DNA of 43,251 bases from Chitinophagales bacterium (GTDB lineage Bacteria > Bacteroidota > Bacteroidia > Chitinophagales > Chitinophagaceae), in assembly GCA_013297995.1 (NCBI GenBank), contig JAAFJB010000022.1, forward strand, positions 1 to 43,251, given 5' to 3'. The position numbers were made by a program, and so were the translations under genes. The stretch's first letter is position 1, and every line of letters starts with the position of its first letter. The notes under the pieces were generated by a model that saw only the letters and a program-made list of their open reading frames with translations, did no database searches and was not told the DNA's origin. Of the stretch, positions 16,694 through 24,971 are shown in pieces.

Positions 16694-17971
16694 ATGAAGT
16701 TTTTAAGAATACTAATTTTTTCTTTTATCTATTCTATTGTAATGGGGCAGAACCCAGTTGACAAAGTTTTTGTAGGGTCAATTAAAACCGTAAAATTGTT
16801 CCCTCAGAATAATCAGCAATCTATACCTATTATCAATTTAAATTCATCGGAACAGCTTGAGCTGCATTTTGATGATTTAGGTAATTATCCCAAAAACTAT
16901 TTTTATACTTATGAATTGTGTAATGCAGACTGGACTAAAGCCGAGTGGAGTGGGTTTGATTATATAAAAGGATTTCAGCAAAACAGACTGAGTCAATATC
17001 GGGTATCATCTATTGCAAAAACGCAGTATATACATTACCAAGCTATGTTGCCAGAACGAAATGCAGTGCCCATCAGAAGTGGTAATTATTTATTAAAAGT
17101 GTACCAGGATGGAGATATTTCCAAATTGGTTTTTATCAAAAGTTTTTATGTGGTAGACCAAAAAATAAGTGTGTCCGCACAATTACAGCAACCCTTTGAC
17201 TACCAATTGTCTACTACCCACCAAAAAATTCAACTGGCTGTAAATACTGGGCAGTTAAATATGATGAATCCCCAGCAAATTAAAACGGTGATTCTACAAA
17301 ATGGTGGTTGGAACCATAGCTTAAATACATTGGCGCCTTCGTTTATACGAGGAAATATATTGGAGTACAATGCTGAGCAAGATTGCATATTTCCTGGAAG
17401 TAAAGAATTTAGATGGATTGATTTGCAAAGCTTTCGGTTTGAAAGTGATAGGGTTGAAAGGGTAAACAGAACTAATATTCCAATGGAAGTGTTGGTAAAA
17501 ACAGACTTGGTGCGGACTCAAATGCGCTATCTATGGTATAGAGACTTAAATGGGTTCAATGAAATACGCACAACAGAATCTATTAATCCATGGTGGCAAT
17601 CTGATTATGCAACTGTGGTATTTAGGTTTGCTCCAGATAAAGGGATTCCTTTTGCCAATAAGCGCGTTTTTTTAATGGGAGAGCTAACCGGAAATCAAGT
17701 GGGCGATACTTCATTAATGGAATTTGACTCTTCCGAAAAAGTGTACACTAAAAAGCTACTGTTAAAACAAGGTTACTATAGCTATCAGTACACAACTGGC
17801 GAAGAAGTAAATGGTAGCGTAAAGCTAGACCAGATATTCACGGAGGGGAATTATTGGGAAACCGAGAATAATTATTTCATATTTGTCTATTTTAGAGCAC
17901 TAGGAGGTAGACATGATGAACTAATTGGGTACAAATTGCTCAATACCCTGCCAATCAACGGAAGACTTTAA
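16694..17971 (+). CDS. Type IX secretion system plug-domain protein (DUF5103)
   Basis: This 425-residue secreted protein starts at MKFLRILIFSFIYSIVMGQ, a good signal peptide. The earlier in-frame ATG at 16574 would overlap the divergent permease gene. The body carries conserved DUF5103 features: LHFDDLGNYPKNYFYTYELC near residue 60, NADW, then a beta-rich region with FRFAPDKGIPFANKRVFLMG. Members include the Plug protein that closes the SprA translocon of the type IX secretion system. The gene therefore suggests that the organism has T9SS, although no other T9SS component is in the window. An alternative is a related DUF5103 protein with another role. Confidence 0.82.
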   Translation: MKFLRILIFSFIYSIVMGQNPVDKVFVGSIKTVKLFPQNNQQSIPIINLNSSEQLELHFDDLGNYPKNYFYTYELCNADWTKAEWSGFDYIKGFQQNRLSQYRVSSIAKTQYIHYQAMLPERNAVPIRSGNYLLKVYQDGDISKLVFIKSFYVVDQKISVSAQLQQPFDYQLSTTHQKIQLAVNTGQLNMMNPQQIKTVILQNGGWNHSLNTLAPSFIRGNILEYNAEQDCIFPGSKEFRWIDLQSFRFESDRVERVNRTNIPMEVLVKTDLVRTQMRYLWYRDLNGFNEIRTTESINPWWQSDYATVVFRFAPDKGIPFANKRVFLMGELTGNQVGDTSLMEFDSSEKVYTKKLLLKQGYYSYQYTTGEEVNGSVKLDQIFTEGNYWETENNYFIFVYFRALGGRHDELIGYKLLNTLPINGRL

Positions 17972-18004
17972 CTTTTTGAATTAGGAAGTAGAGCCTAAAA
18001 TCCC

Positions 18005-18012
18005 TATCTTTG
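18005..18012 (+). promoter_or_regulatory. -7 promoter element of the cold-shock gene
   Basis: TATCTTTG matches TAnnTTTG. Transcription would start near 18017, giving a leader of about 22 nt that is A/T-rich with no Shine-Dalgarno sequence. No TTTG at the -33 distance was found; the nearest is 26 nt upstream. Confidence 0.55.
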
Positions 18013-18039
18013 CACCTTAATTAATATACAATTTTTACA

Positions 18040-18243
18040 ATGGACACACAAATTCAAGGAACAGTTAAGTTCTTTAACGAAGAAAAAGGTTTTGGTTTTA
18101 TTAAGCATGATGATTCCAACAAAGAAACTTTTGTACATGCTAATGGTTTAATCGACCAGATCGAGGCGAACGACAAAGTGATTTTTGATGTACAAGAGGG
18201 ACGTAAAGGTTTGAATGCAGTAAATGTGAAACGTTTAAGTTAA
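18040..18243 (+). CDS. CspA-family cold-shock nucleic-acid-binding protein
   Basis: This 67-residue single-domain protein binds single-stranded RNA or DNA and melts mRNA structure. RNP1 is KGFGFI (residues 16-21) and RNP2 is represented by ETFVHA (29-34), where most homologues have DIFVHF. It forms its own transcription unit, with a -7 element 28 bp upstream and a strong terminator 22 bp after the stop. Its leader is too short for the long cold-sensing leader of E. coli cspA. Expression may be constitutive. Confidence 0.95.
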   Translation: MDTQIQGTVKFFNEEKGFGFIKHDDSNKETFVHANGLIDQIEANDKVIFDVQEGRKGLNAVNVKRLS

Positions 18244-18264
18244 TCTTAAATATCATACCTTACC

Positions 18265-18294
18265 TAAGGCCATCAGCTCCTGTTGATGGCCTTA
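18265..18294 (+). terminator. Strong intrinsic terminator after the cold-shock gene
   Basis: An 11-bp perfect stem (TAAGGCCATCA at 18265-18275, TGATGGCCTTA at 18284-18294) closes an 8-nt loop and is followed by TTTATTACT. It separates the cold-shock gene from the phosphorylase gene. Confidence 0.85.
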
Positions 18295-18320
18295 TTTATT
18301 ACTAAAATTTTAAACAGCTT

Positions 18321-19142
18321 ATGTTTACATTAATGAACCAGCTCGCAGAAACAACTGCATTTATTAAAGGAAAAGTTCAAACAGATGCTACAATTGGAAT
18401 TATTTTAGGTAGTGGACTTGGAAATCTAGCCCAGGAAATAAAAACAGAGATTTCAATTCCATATTCTGAAATTCCTCATTTTCCTGTAAGCACAGTTGAG
18501 GGGCACTCGGGTAGTTTACTATTGGGTGAATTGAGTGGGAAAAAAGTATGGGTGATGAGTGGTAGGTTTCATTTTTATGAAGGCTATAGCGCCCAACAGG
18601 TGGCTTATCCAGTGAGAGTTATGCATATGCTTGGGGTGAAAGTATTGTTGTTGAGTAATGCAGCAGGAGGTGTAAATACAAATTTCAAAGTAGGAGATTT
18701 AATGTTAATTAACGATCATATCAGTCTTTTTACCGTTAATCCTTTATTAGGTAAAAATGAAGAATCATTGGGTACGCGCTTTCCAGATATGAGTGAGCCA
18801 TATTGCAAAAAACTGATTAAATACGCCAAGCAAATAGCTTTATCAAATAATATAGACCTAAAGGAGGGAGTGTATACTGGCGTAACTGGGCCAACTTTTG
18901 AAACGCGTGCTGAGTATAAATTAATTCATGTATTAGGGGGTGACGCGGTTGGTATGAGTACTGTACAAGAGAATATTGTAGCTGTGCATTGCGGTATGAA
19001 AGTATTTGCCACTAGTGTAATAACAGACTTAGGTATTCGCGAAGAAGAAAATATAATTACGCACGAAGAAGTATTACAGGCAGCCAAGGAAGCAGAACCC
19101 AAATTGACCTTATTATTTAAAGAATTAGTGAAATATTTGTAA
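18321..19142 (+). CDS. Purine nucleoside phosphorylase (trimeric, PNP/MTAP class)
   Basis: This 273-residue cytoplasmic enzyme splits inosine and guanosine with phosphate into base and ribose-1-phosphate for purine salvage. It carries the family's GSGLGNLA near residue 30, HSGSLLLG, the signature GRFHFYEGY, LSNAAGGVN, and the substrate-binding GPTFETRAEY and VGMSTVQE segments. These identify the trimeric family and not hexameric DeoD. A second in-frame ATG four codons in (18333) could be the real start. The porin gene follows after 32 bp on the same strand, perhaps co-transcribed. Confidence 0.94.
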   Translation: MFTLMNQLAETTAFIKGKVQTDATIGIILGSGLGNLAQEIKTEISIPYSEIPHFPVSTVEGHSGSLLLGELSGKKVWVMSGRFHFYEGYSAQQVAYPVRVMHMLGVKVLLLSNAAGGVNTNFKVGDLMLINDHISLFTVNPLLGKNEESLGTRFPDMSEPYCKKLIKYAKQIALSNNIDLKEGVYTGVTGPTFETRAEYKLIHVLGGDAVGMSTVQENIVAVHCGMKVFATSVITDLGIREEENIITHEEVLQAAKEAEPKLTLLFKELVKYL

Positions 19143-19174
19143 GGAGACCTAGCGTTTTTTATCTAAATGCTGGT

Positions 19175-21217
19175 ATGTTGAATAAACAAGTAATGAATAA
19201 AATCTGGCTCATATTTTTCCTTTGCATGGGGTCATGGATAGTTGTATGCACGAATGCTGCTGGGCAGGGCTTTCGGCAAGGACAGTCTTTTCCAGGGCAG
19301 AGGGGTGGTATGGGGCAGTCACAAAATAAGTCTTCAAAAGATTCATTACAAAGCAGAAATAGTCTCGCAGATTCCATTACTATCTATTACCGTTATTTTG
19401 ATTCTTCTCGAAATAGAACCTTAGATTCTAGTCTCAACGATTTTACAAAAAAATTTCCCCTACCTTATTATTACCACCATCTGGGAAATTATGGAACAGC
19501 AGCACAATCTTTATTGTTCAATCCATTTATGAAATCTGGATTTGATGCGGGTTTTCATCAATATGATATTTACAGATTTACGATAGAAAACACAAAATTT
19601 TATCAAACCACAAGGCCTTTTACAGAATTAGGCTATATGCTTGGAAGTAAGGCAGAACAATTGATTGATTTAAAGCATACTCAAAATAGAAAAGGTAATT
19701 TTAATTATTCACTTGAATATCGATTTAGCAATTCTCCCGGTGGGTTAAAAAATCAGAATGCAAGCCATAATAATTTTAGATTCACAACACATTATTTAGC
19801 AAAAAATCGCAAATACGAAATATTTTTTATTTACTTATCTAACAAAACAGCTTCTTCTGAAAATGGAGGATTGGTGAATACAAAACAACTAGATAGTCTT
19901 GCATTGAATGATCCATTTGAATTAGAAACCCGAATGGGTAGAACAGGTGCTGCTTTTCGTAACCCTTTTAATACCAGGGTTACCACCGGAATTTTACAAA
20001 AAGAAAACACCCTGCTCATAAGGCATCATTATGATTTTGGTCAAAAGGATTCAGTAGTAAAAGATACTACCACTTTCCAAATATTTTACCCTCGATTTAG
20101 GATAGAGCATACGCTAAAATTTAGTCAGATGCTTTATCAGTTCAACGATAATAATGTGGATTCTACCAAATACCTCAATTTTTTTAATTATCAAGTAATT
20201 GGGAATGGAATTCCTTTTCAGTTTAAAGATAGTTGGCGAAGTATACAAAATGAATTTAGCATGGTTACATTTCCCGATAAAAACAACCAGCGGCAATTTA
20301 TTAAAGCAGGTATTGGGCATCAATCACTTCAAGGCATATTTGATACTTTGGCCACTACCAGTCTGTATAATATTTATACGCAAGGTGAATACAGAAATAG
20401 AACCCGTAATCAAGTTTGGGATATTGAAGCAAACGGTAAGCTATATTTAAACGGCTTTAATGCGGGCGATTATGAAGCGTATATAAGTATGAAACGTTTA
20501 TTAGGGAAAAAAATTGGACTTTTAAATATTGGCTTGCATAATATTAATAGATCACCATCCTTTATTTTAAATTCAATGAGTAGTTTTCCGGTGAGTAACC
20601 GATCTACTTATGGGAAAGAAAACACCATTAAAATTTTTGCAGTCTACGAAAATCCCAAACAAGCATTTCAGTTGAGCGGTAGTTACTATGCTGTGAGTAA
20701 TTATATGTATTTCGATAGTTTTTTTACCGCCAAACAAGCAACAAAACTGTTCAATGTTTTACATATTGCTTTAGAGAAAAAGATTAAATTGTTTAAGCAT
20801 TGGAATTGGTATACGGAAGTTCACCTTCAACAAACTACTGGAAACCCGCCCGTGAATATTCCTTTAATATTAACTCGAAATAGAATTGCGTTTGAAGGTA
20901 ATTTCTATACCAATTTGTTCATTTCAACAGGGTTAGAACTTCGATACCATACTGCCTATAAGGCAGATAATTATTCGCCCTTATTAGGTCAATATTTTTA
21001 CCAAAATTCCAATACACTTAGTAATAGGCCAGATATTAATGCTTTCTTACATTTCAGAATTAAAAGTTTTAAATGTTTTGTACGGGTAGAAAATCTCAAT
21101 GCTGCCAATGTAGGATCTGGGGGATTCGGATTTACTAAACCCAATTTAAATTCAGCCGACTATCCCAATCCAACATTATGGACTCGGGTTGGTATTTGGT
21201 GGAATTTTGTTAATTGA
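19175..21217 (+). CDS. Putative porin (Porin_10 family)
   Basis: This 680-residue outer-membrane protein has a signal peptide (hydrophobic IWLIFFLCMGSWIVVC). A low-complexity Gln/Gly/Arg-rich linker follows at about residues 31-50. The body contains ITIYYRYFDSSR and PYYYHHLGNYGTAAQSLLFNPF, features of the Bacteroidota putative porin family, and then barrel-like repeats ending in WWNFVN. A shorter start at 19193 is equally compatible with the signal peptide. It may be co-transcribed with the upstream phosphorylase and, in principle, permit nucleoside or small-molecule entry, but no substrate is demonstrated. Confidence 0.82.
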   Translation: MLNKQVMNKIWLIFFLCMGSWIVVCTNAAGQGFRQGQSFPGQRGGMGQSQNKSSKDSLQSRNSLADSITIYYRYFDSSRNRTLDSSLNDFTKKFPLPYYYHHLGNYGTAAQSLLFNPFMKSGFDAGFHQYDIYRFTIENTKFYQTTRPFTELGYMLGSKAEQLIDLKHTQNRKGNFNYSLEYRFSNSPGGLKNQNASHNNFRFTTHYLAKNRKYEIFFIYLSNKTASSENGGLVNTKQLDSLALNDPFELETRMGRTGAAFRNPFNTRVTTGILQKENTLLIRHHYDFGQKDSVVKDTTTFQIFYPRFRIEHTLKFSQMLYQFNDNNVDSTKYLNFFNYQVIGNGIPFQFKDSWRSIQNEFSMVTFPDKNNQRQFIKAGIGHQSLQGIFDTLATTSLYNIYTQGEYRNRTRNQVWDIEANGKLYLNGFNAGDYEAYISMKRLLGKKIGLLNIGLHNINRSPSFILNSMSSFPVSNRSTYGKENTIKIFAVYENPKQAFQLSGSYYAVSNYMYFDSFFTAKQATKLFNVLHIALEKKIKLFKHWNWYTEVHLQQTTGNPPVNIPLILTRNRIAFEGNFYTNLFISTGLELRYHTAYKADNYSPLLGQYFYQNSNTLSNRPDINAFLHFRIKSFKCFVRVENLNAANVGSGGFGFTKPNLNSADYPNPTLWTRVGIWWNFVN

Positions 21218-21274
21218 TGGGTAAAACAGGGAACGGGATCTTCGTAATATTCAAAAAAACGTATCTTTATCTTC

Positions 21275-21661
21275 TTGAAAAAAATGTTATCTATATTATT
21301 GTTGCTGCTTTACAGCTTTAGTTCTACGGGAACTTCGCTGAATTTGCACTATTGTATGGGTGAATATGCAGGAGCATCTTTATTTAAGAAGTCTGATCTA
21401 CCATGCAGTAAATGCGGTATGAAAGAGAGGGGCGGATGTTGCCGGGATGAAGAAAAATTGGTTAAGCCAAACCATTCAGATCATTCGCTTATACAGATCG
21501 CCGTACTCTTTCCTAATCTAATTGCTGTATTGGTTCCTCCTATTTATTTTATTTCTGAAGCGCAATGGGCTAATTCGTTTAAGTATTTTAGTGTAAAGCC
21601 CAATCCGCCGCCACTTATTACAAATTCATTGTATTTGCTCAATCGAGTGTTTAGAATTTGA
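21275..21661 (+). CDS. HYC_CC_PP-family small secreted protein, probable metal binder
   Basis: This small protein has an N-terminal signal segment. A pattern of candidate metal ligands follows: H25-Y26-C27, C44-x2-C47 (CSKCGM) and C55-C56, then a proline-rich stretch with PPP. This is the arrangement named HYC_CC_PP, found in Bacteroidota near heavy-metal genes. The listed start is TTG, which gives the basic MKKM n-region expected of a signal peptide. The ATG at 21284 is the alternative. A near-match -7 element, TATCTTTA at 21262-21269, lies just upstream. It is followed by a large hairpin and an HMA-domain gene. Copper or another soft metal is the likely ligand, by inference. Confidence 0.8.
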   Translation: MKKMLSILLLLLYSFSSTGTSLNLHYCMGEYAGASLFKKSDLPCSKCGMKERGGCCRDEEKLVKPNHSDHSLIQIAVLFPNLIAVLVPPIYFISEAQWANSFKYFSVKPNPPPLITNSLYLLNRVFRI

Positions 21662-21663
21662 TA

Positions 21664-21714
21664 TTGAATAATTTAACTAGTATCCTCTCCGGATACATCT
21701 AGCCTATTATTCAA
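21664..21714 (+). promoter_or_regulatory. Large intercistronic stem-loop between the HYC and HMA genes
   Basis: Outer arms TTGAATAAT (21664-21672) and ATTATTCAA (21706-21714) are perfectly complementary. Inside them CTAG/CTAG and TATCC/GGATA (21677-21685 with 21691-21702, offset by CAT) form a second stem around TCTCC. There is no T-run, so this looks more like an mRNA processing, stability or regulatory element than a terminator. Confidence 0.5.
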
Positions 21715-21729
21715 CTATTAAATTTATGT

Positions 21730-22248
21730 ATGAAAAAGTTAATTTTATTAATATCTTTTATTTCCCTGTCTTTTATTGGCCAATCACAAATAAAAAGTGT
21801 GAAGATTCAAGCAAGTGGTTTAACCTGTAGTATGTGCAGTAACGCTATTTTTAAATCGTTAAAAACCCTCGATTTTGTAGCAGAAGTTAAAAGTGATATT
21901 CAAAACTCCAGCTTTATAATTGGGTTTATTCCGAATAGTAAAATAGATTTCGACGCGTTAGAAAAAAAAGTAAGTGCTGCTGGATTCTCTGTTGCTGATT
22001 TTAAAGTAACCCTAATTTTTAATAACCTAGCTGTTAAAAATGATGCGCACGTAAAAATTGGAAACGATTATTTTCATTTTATTAATACACCTAATCAGGT
22101 ATTGCAGGGTGAAAAGACGGTTCAAATTATTGACAAAAAATTCCTCTCCTCAAAGCAGTTTGCCAAATACAATAGTTATACTAAAATGGAATGTCACAAG
22201 ACAGGCATGATGGATGGAATTGGCAGAATTTTTCATGTAACAATTTAA
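21730..22248 (+). CDS. Secreted heavy-metal-associated (HMA) domain protein
   Basis: This 172-residue protein has a signal peptide (MKKLILLISFISLSFIGQSQ) and one HMA fold whose metal site is GLTCSMCSNA (C33 and C36), the CxxC used by copper chaperones and metal ATPases. No ATPase or transmembrane domain follows, so it acts in the periplasm. A C-terminal cluster (YTKMECHKTGMMDGIG) adds Cys, His and Met that could bind copper. The gene sits between the HYC_CC_PP gene and an outer-membrane protein gene that begins 8 nt later, which supports a metal-trafficking operon. Confidence 0.85.
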   Translation: MKKLILLISFISLSFIGQSQIKSVKIQASGLTCSMCSNAIFKSLKTLDFVAEVKSDIQNSSFIIGFIPNSKIDFDALEKKVSAAGFSVADFKVTLIFNNLAVKNDAHVKIGNDYFHFINTPNQVLQGEKTVQIIDKKFLSSKQFAKYNSYTKMECHKTGMMDGIGRIFHVTI

Positions 22249-22256
22249 ATCAATAC

Positions 22257-23063
22257 ATGAAAAAAATAATTTCAGTTGGGTTGCTCATCATTGCATTCCA
22301 CGCATCTGCGCAAGAGCTATTTGTATTAACAGAGCCAGCCAGTAATATGCCTGCTAAAACACTGGGCATACGTACTATGCATTCATTCATGCAGCAAACA
22401 TCGGGTAGTGGAATTAATTATCACTTAATGCCAGAACTTATGTGGGGAATAAATAAAAACTGGATGGTGCATTTGCAAGGTTTTTTTAGCAATCGTAATA
22501 ATACGCTAATAACAGAGGGGGGAAGTGTATATGCCAAGTACAGATTCTTGAGTATTGACGAAGTACACAGCCATTTTAGAATGGCGGCTTATGGTAGGCT
22601 TAGTAAGAACAATGCAGATATTCACCAAGAAGAAATTGAAACTATGGGGCATAATTCTGGGTACGAATTGGGGATGATTGCTACACAGTTGCTCAACAAA
22701 GTGGCCATTAGTGGATCTCTAAGTTATGAACGTGCAGGTGATAATAAACCCGACTATAAATTTCCATTCACTCAAAGTAATAGTGCTTTAAACTATACTT
22801 TATCAGTAGGCAAACTAATATTGCCTAAGGAATATAAAAGTTACAAACAGGTGAACGTGAATTTAATGCTTGAATTGTTGGGGCAACGTTTAAATGGCAA
22901 TGGAAAATCGTATTTAGATATTGCGCCTGCCGCTCAGTTGATTATAAATAGTCAAGCTAGAATTGACCTGGCTTATCGCAAGCAGCTATATAGTAATATG
23001 CAACGAACGGCAACCGATGGTTTTATATTGAAACTAGAATATACTTTTTTTAACCTGTTCTAA
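22257..23063 (+). CDS. Outer-membrane beta-barrel protein linked to the metal-binding genes
   Basis: This 268-residue protein has a signal peptide (MKKIISVGLLIIAFHASAQ). Amphipathic beta-strand-like segments follow, ending in YTFFNLF, a terminal aromatic typical of outer-membrane barrels. It is His/Met-rich early on (RTMHSFMQQ). Comparable proteins in Bacteroidota lie beside HMA-domain genes, but I do not recognise a named family. It starts 8 nt after the HMA gene stop, so co-transcription is likely. A longer start at 22191 would overlap the HMA gene and lacks a signal peptide. The stop overlaps that of ispH. Confidence 0.75.
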   Translation: MKKIISVGLLIIAFHASAQELFVLTEPASNMPAKTLGIRTMHSFMQQTSGSGINYHLMPELMWGINKNWMVHLQGFFSNRNNTLITEGGSVYAKYRFLSIDEVHSHFRMAAYGRLSKNNADIHQEEIETMGHNSGYELGMIATQLLNKVAISGSLSYERAGDNKPDYKFPFTQSNSALNYTLSVGKLILPKEYKSYKQVNVNLMLELLGQRLNGNGKSYLDIAPAAQLIINSQARIDLAYRKQLYSNMQRTATDGFILKLEYTFFNLF

Positions 23064-24292
23064 TTGCCAGTGAGTAATTGGGTATACTGAGCCAATTTTT
23101 CTTCAACTTGGTAGAAAGAACTTATTTTTTGAATAACTTGTTCAACTACTGCGTCTGGGCAACTTGCCCCGCTCGTAATTAAAATACGGAGGGGATGCTT
23201 GTTGGGTAAATAATTGTGAATAGTGCTGATTTGCTTAGTTAGCCAGTTGCAATGTAGCAACTTTGTTTTGCTAAGTAGTTTATCTGGCGAGTCAATAAAA
23301 TAAGTAGGAAGTTTTGTTTCACATAGTTCTACTAAATGAGAGCTATTGCTGCTATTATGCCCACCTATTACTAAGGCCAGATCTGCTGTAGTTTCGAGCA
23401 TACCGATCACAGCAGATTGGTTGTCGTTTGTGGCATAGCATAAAGTATCCCTAGTATCTGCAAATCGTTCACCAATGGTTTCTTCTGTAAGTTGGTAATG
23501 AGTTCGAATCGCTTCTTTTAAATAGTCAGAAATTGCTTGTGTGTCAATAGCCAGTTGTGTGGTTTGATTTACCACACCAATTCGTTGCAGGTTTTTTACA
23601 ACGTCAAATCCATCAGAATACCTTCCTTCAAATTCTGTATAAAATTCAGCGCCATTTTTTTCTCCAGTAATATATTTCGCCAGTTCAATAGTTTCTGCCA
23701 TATCGTTCACAATAATGGTGGGCGTATTTACAGAAGCGTGTGAAAAAGTAGCACGGGTTTCTTCGTGTTTGGGTTTGCCATGAACAATAATGCTGTATCC
23801 TTTTTTTGCAATCTGCTCACTTCTGTTCCATACTTTTTCTACGAAAGGGCAGGTAGTATTGTATTTTTCAATAGCTATGCCTATTGCAGAGAGCTTGGTT
23901 TCTATTTCTATGGTTGTACCAAAAGCGGGAATAATTACAATATCTTCACTTGTTAATGATTCGAATGGAATAATTTGTTTGCCATAAGTATCTTGTAGGA
24001 ATTGAACTCCACGGGAAACCAGATCGGCATTTACTTGTGGATTGTGAATCATTTCACTCAACAAAAAAATGCGTTTACCGGGATGCAGATCAATTGTGTT
24101 GAAAGCAATTTCAATGGCATTTTCTACACCATAGCAAAACCCAAAATGCCTGGCCAAATATATCTGCACAGCACCCAAATCTACTAGGGTAGGTGTAAAG
24201 TCTTTTTTTAACTTATCAGCAGCTTTTCTGCTTTCTTTTATACTGCTGATGAGTTGGCTCCTATATATATTGGGAATGGTAAACTGCTTCAT
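23060..24292 (-). CDS. ispH: 4-hydroxy-3-methylbut-2-enyl diphosphate reductase IspH
   Basis: IspH makes isopentenyl and dimethylallyl diphosphate in the last step of the MEP isoprenoid pathway, using a [4Fe-4S] cluster. The three cluster cysteines are C53 (GFCYGVENA), C148 (TTCPFVEKVW) and C285 (DTLCYATNDN). HGKPKHEETRA and the GGHNSSNSSHL phosphate-binding segment are also intact. At 410 residues it has the longer N-terminus common in Bacteroidota. It is the last gene of a leftward histidine kinase-rluE-ispH set. Its TAG overlaps the TAA of the convergent gene within the four bases CTAA. Confidence 0.96.
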   Translation of the reverse strand: MKQFTIPNIYRSQLISSIKESRKAADKLKKDFTPTLVDLGAVQIYLARHFGFCYGVENAIEIAFNTIDLHPGKRIFLLSEMIHNPQVNADLVSRGVQFLQDTYGKQIIPFESLTSEDIVIIPAFGTTIEIETKLSAIGIAIEKYNTTCPFVEKVWNRSEQIAKKGYSIIVHGKPKHEETRATFSHASVNTPTIIVNDMAETIELAKYITGEKNGAEFYTEFEGRYSDGFDVVKNLQRIGVVNQTTQLAIDTQAISDYLKEAIRTHYQLTEETIGERFADTRDTLCYATNDNQSAVIGMLETTADLALVIGGHNSSNSSHLVELCETKLPTYFIDSPDKLLSKTKLLHCNWLTKQISTIHNYLPNKHPLRILITSGASCPDAVVEQVIQKISSFYQVEEKLAQYTQLLTGN

Positions 24293-24347
24293 AACTTATT
24301 AAACCACAAAGTTAAGGGTTTAGTTGCGCCGTATAAATTGGGAGGCA

Positions 24348-24953
24348 TTAATATTCGTGAATATTTAGTGCGGCAAAAAATTCTTTCTCAGGTATCTCTT
24401 TTATGGCACTGGGCTGTAAATCATGTAAAGTGATTTTTTCAATACTAGTTCGTACCAGCCTTTTGCATTTGAGTTGAACAGCGGCCAGCATCTTTCTTAC
24501 TTGATGAAATTTTCCTTCTGTGAGGGTAATGCTAAGCCATGTATGTGGTACCCGATCGGAAGCGATATAATTTGATGGATAGTTGAAAGGCGGATGATCA
24601 ATAATTTTTACAGCACAGGGTTTGGTAGTATATAGTTCAGCATTTTTTATTTTAAATTGAACCCCAGATTGAAGTTGTAATAACTGAAGTTCAGTCACGG
24701 TATTATTCACCAATACATGATAGGTTCTTTCATGTGGCAACTGACCTTGAAAAAGCAATCGGGTAACTTTTTTATTGGTAGTTAAAATTAACAATCCTTC
24801 GGAATGATGGTCTAATCTGCCCACAGCATGAATGCCTTTTGGAAACATGAAGGGTAGATTACTCAATAAATTTACGGGGTGACTGCTCACAAATTGCGAT
24901 ACCATATTGTAGGGTTTGTTCAGTAGAAAATACCTGTGGGTGAGGGTTGACAT
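24348..24953 (-). CDS. rluE: 23S rRNA pseudouridine synthase RluE-like
   Basis: This 201-residue enzyme of the RsuA family has no S4 domain at its N-terminus and begins directly with the catalytic fold (RYFLLNKPYNMVSQF), as RluE does. The catalytic motif is GRLDHHSEGLLIL with its aspartate near residue 48, and EGKFHQVRKMLAAV is the second family motif. RluE modifies U2457 in the 23S rRNA peptidyl-transferase region in E. coli. Which uridine is modified here is inferred from homology. It is 18 bp after the histidine kinase gene and 55 bp before ispH, so all three are probably one operon. Confidence 0.9.
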   Translation of the reverse strand: MSTLTHRYFLLNKPYNMVSQFVSSHPVNLLSNLPFMFPKGIHAVGRLDHHSEGLLILTTNKKVTRLLFQGQLPHERTYHVLVNNTVTELQLLQLQSGVQFKIKNAELYTTKPCAVKIIDHPPFNYPSNYIASDRVPHTWLSITLTEGKFHQVRKMLAAVQLKCKRLVRTSIEKITLHDLQPSAIKEIPEKEFFAALNIHEY

Positions 24954-24971
24954 TGCTATACCTGATTTATT

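Noticed and set aside
19831..20323. Minus-strand reading frames inside the porin gene
   Set aside because: They have unremarkable composition and no promoter or motifs, and they run antisense to a well-supported gene.
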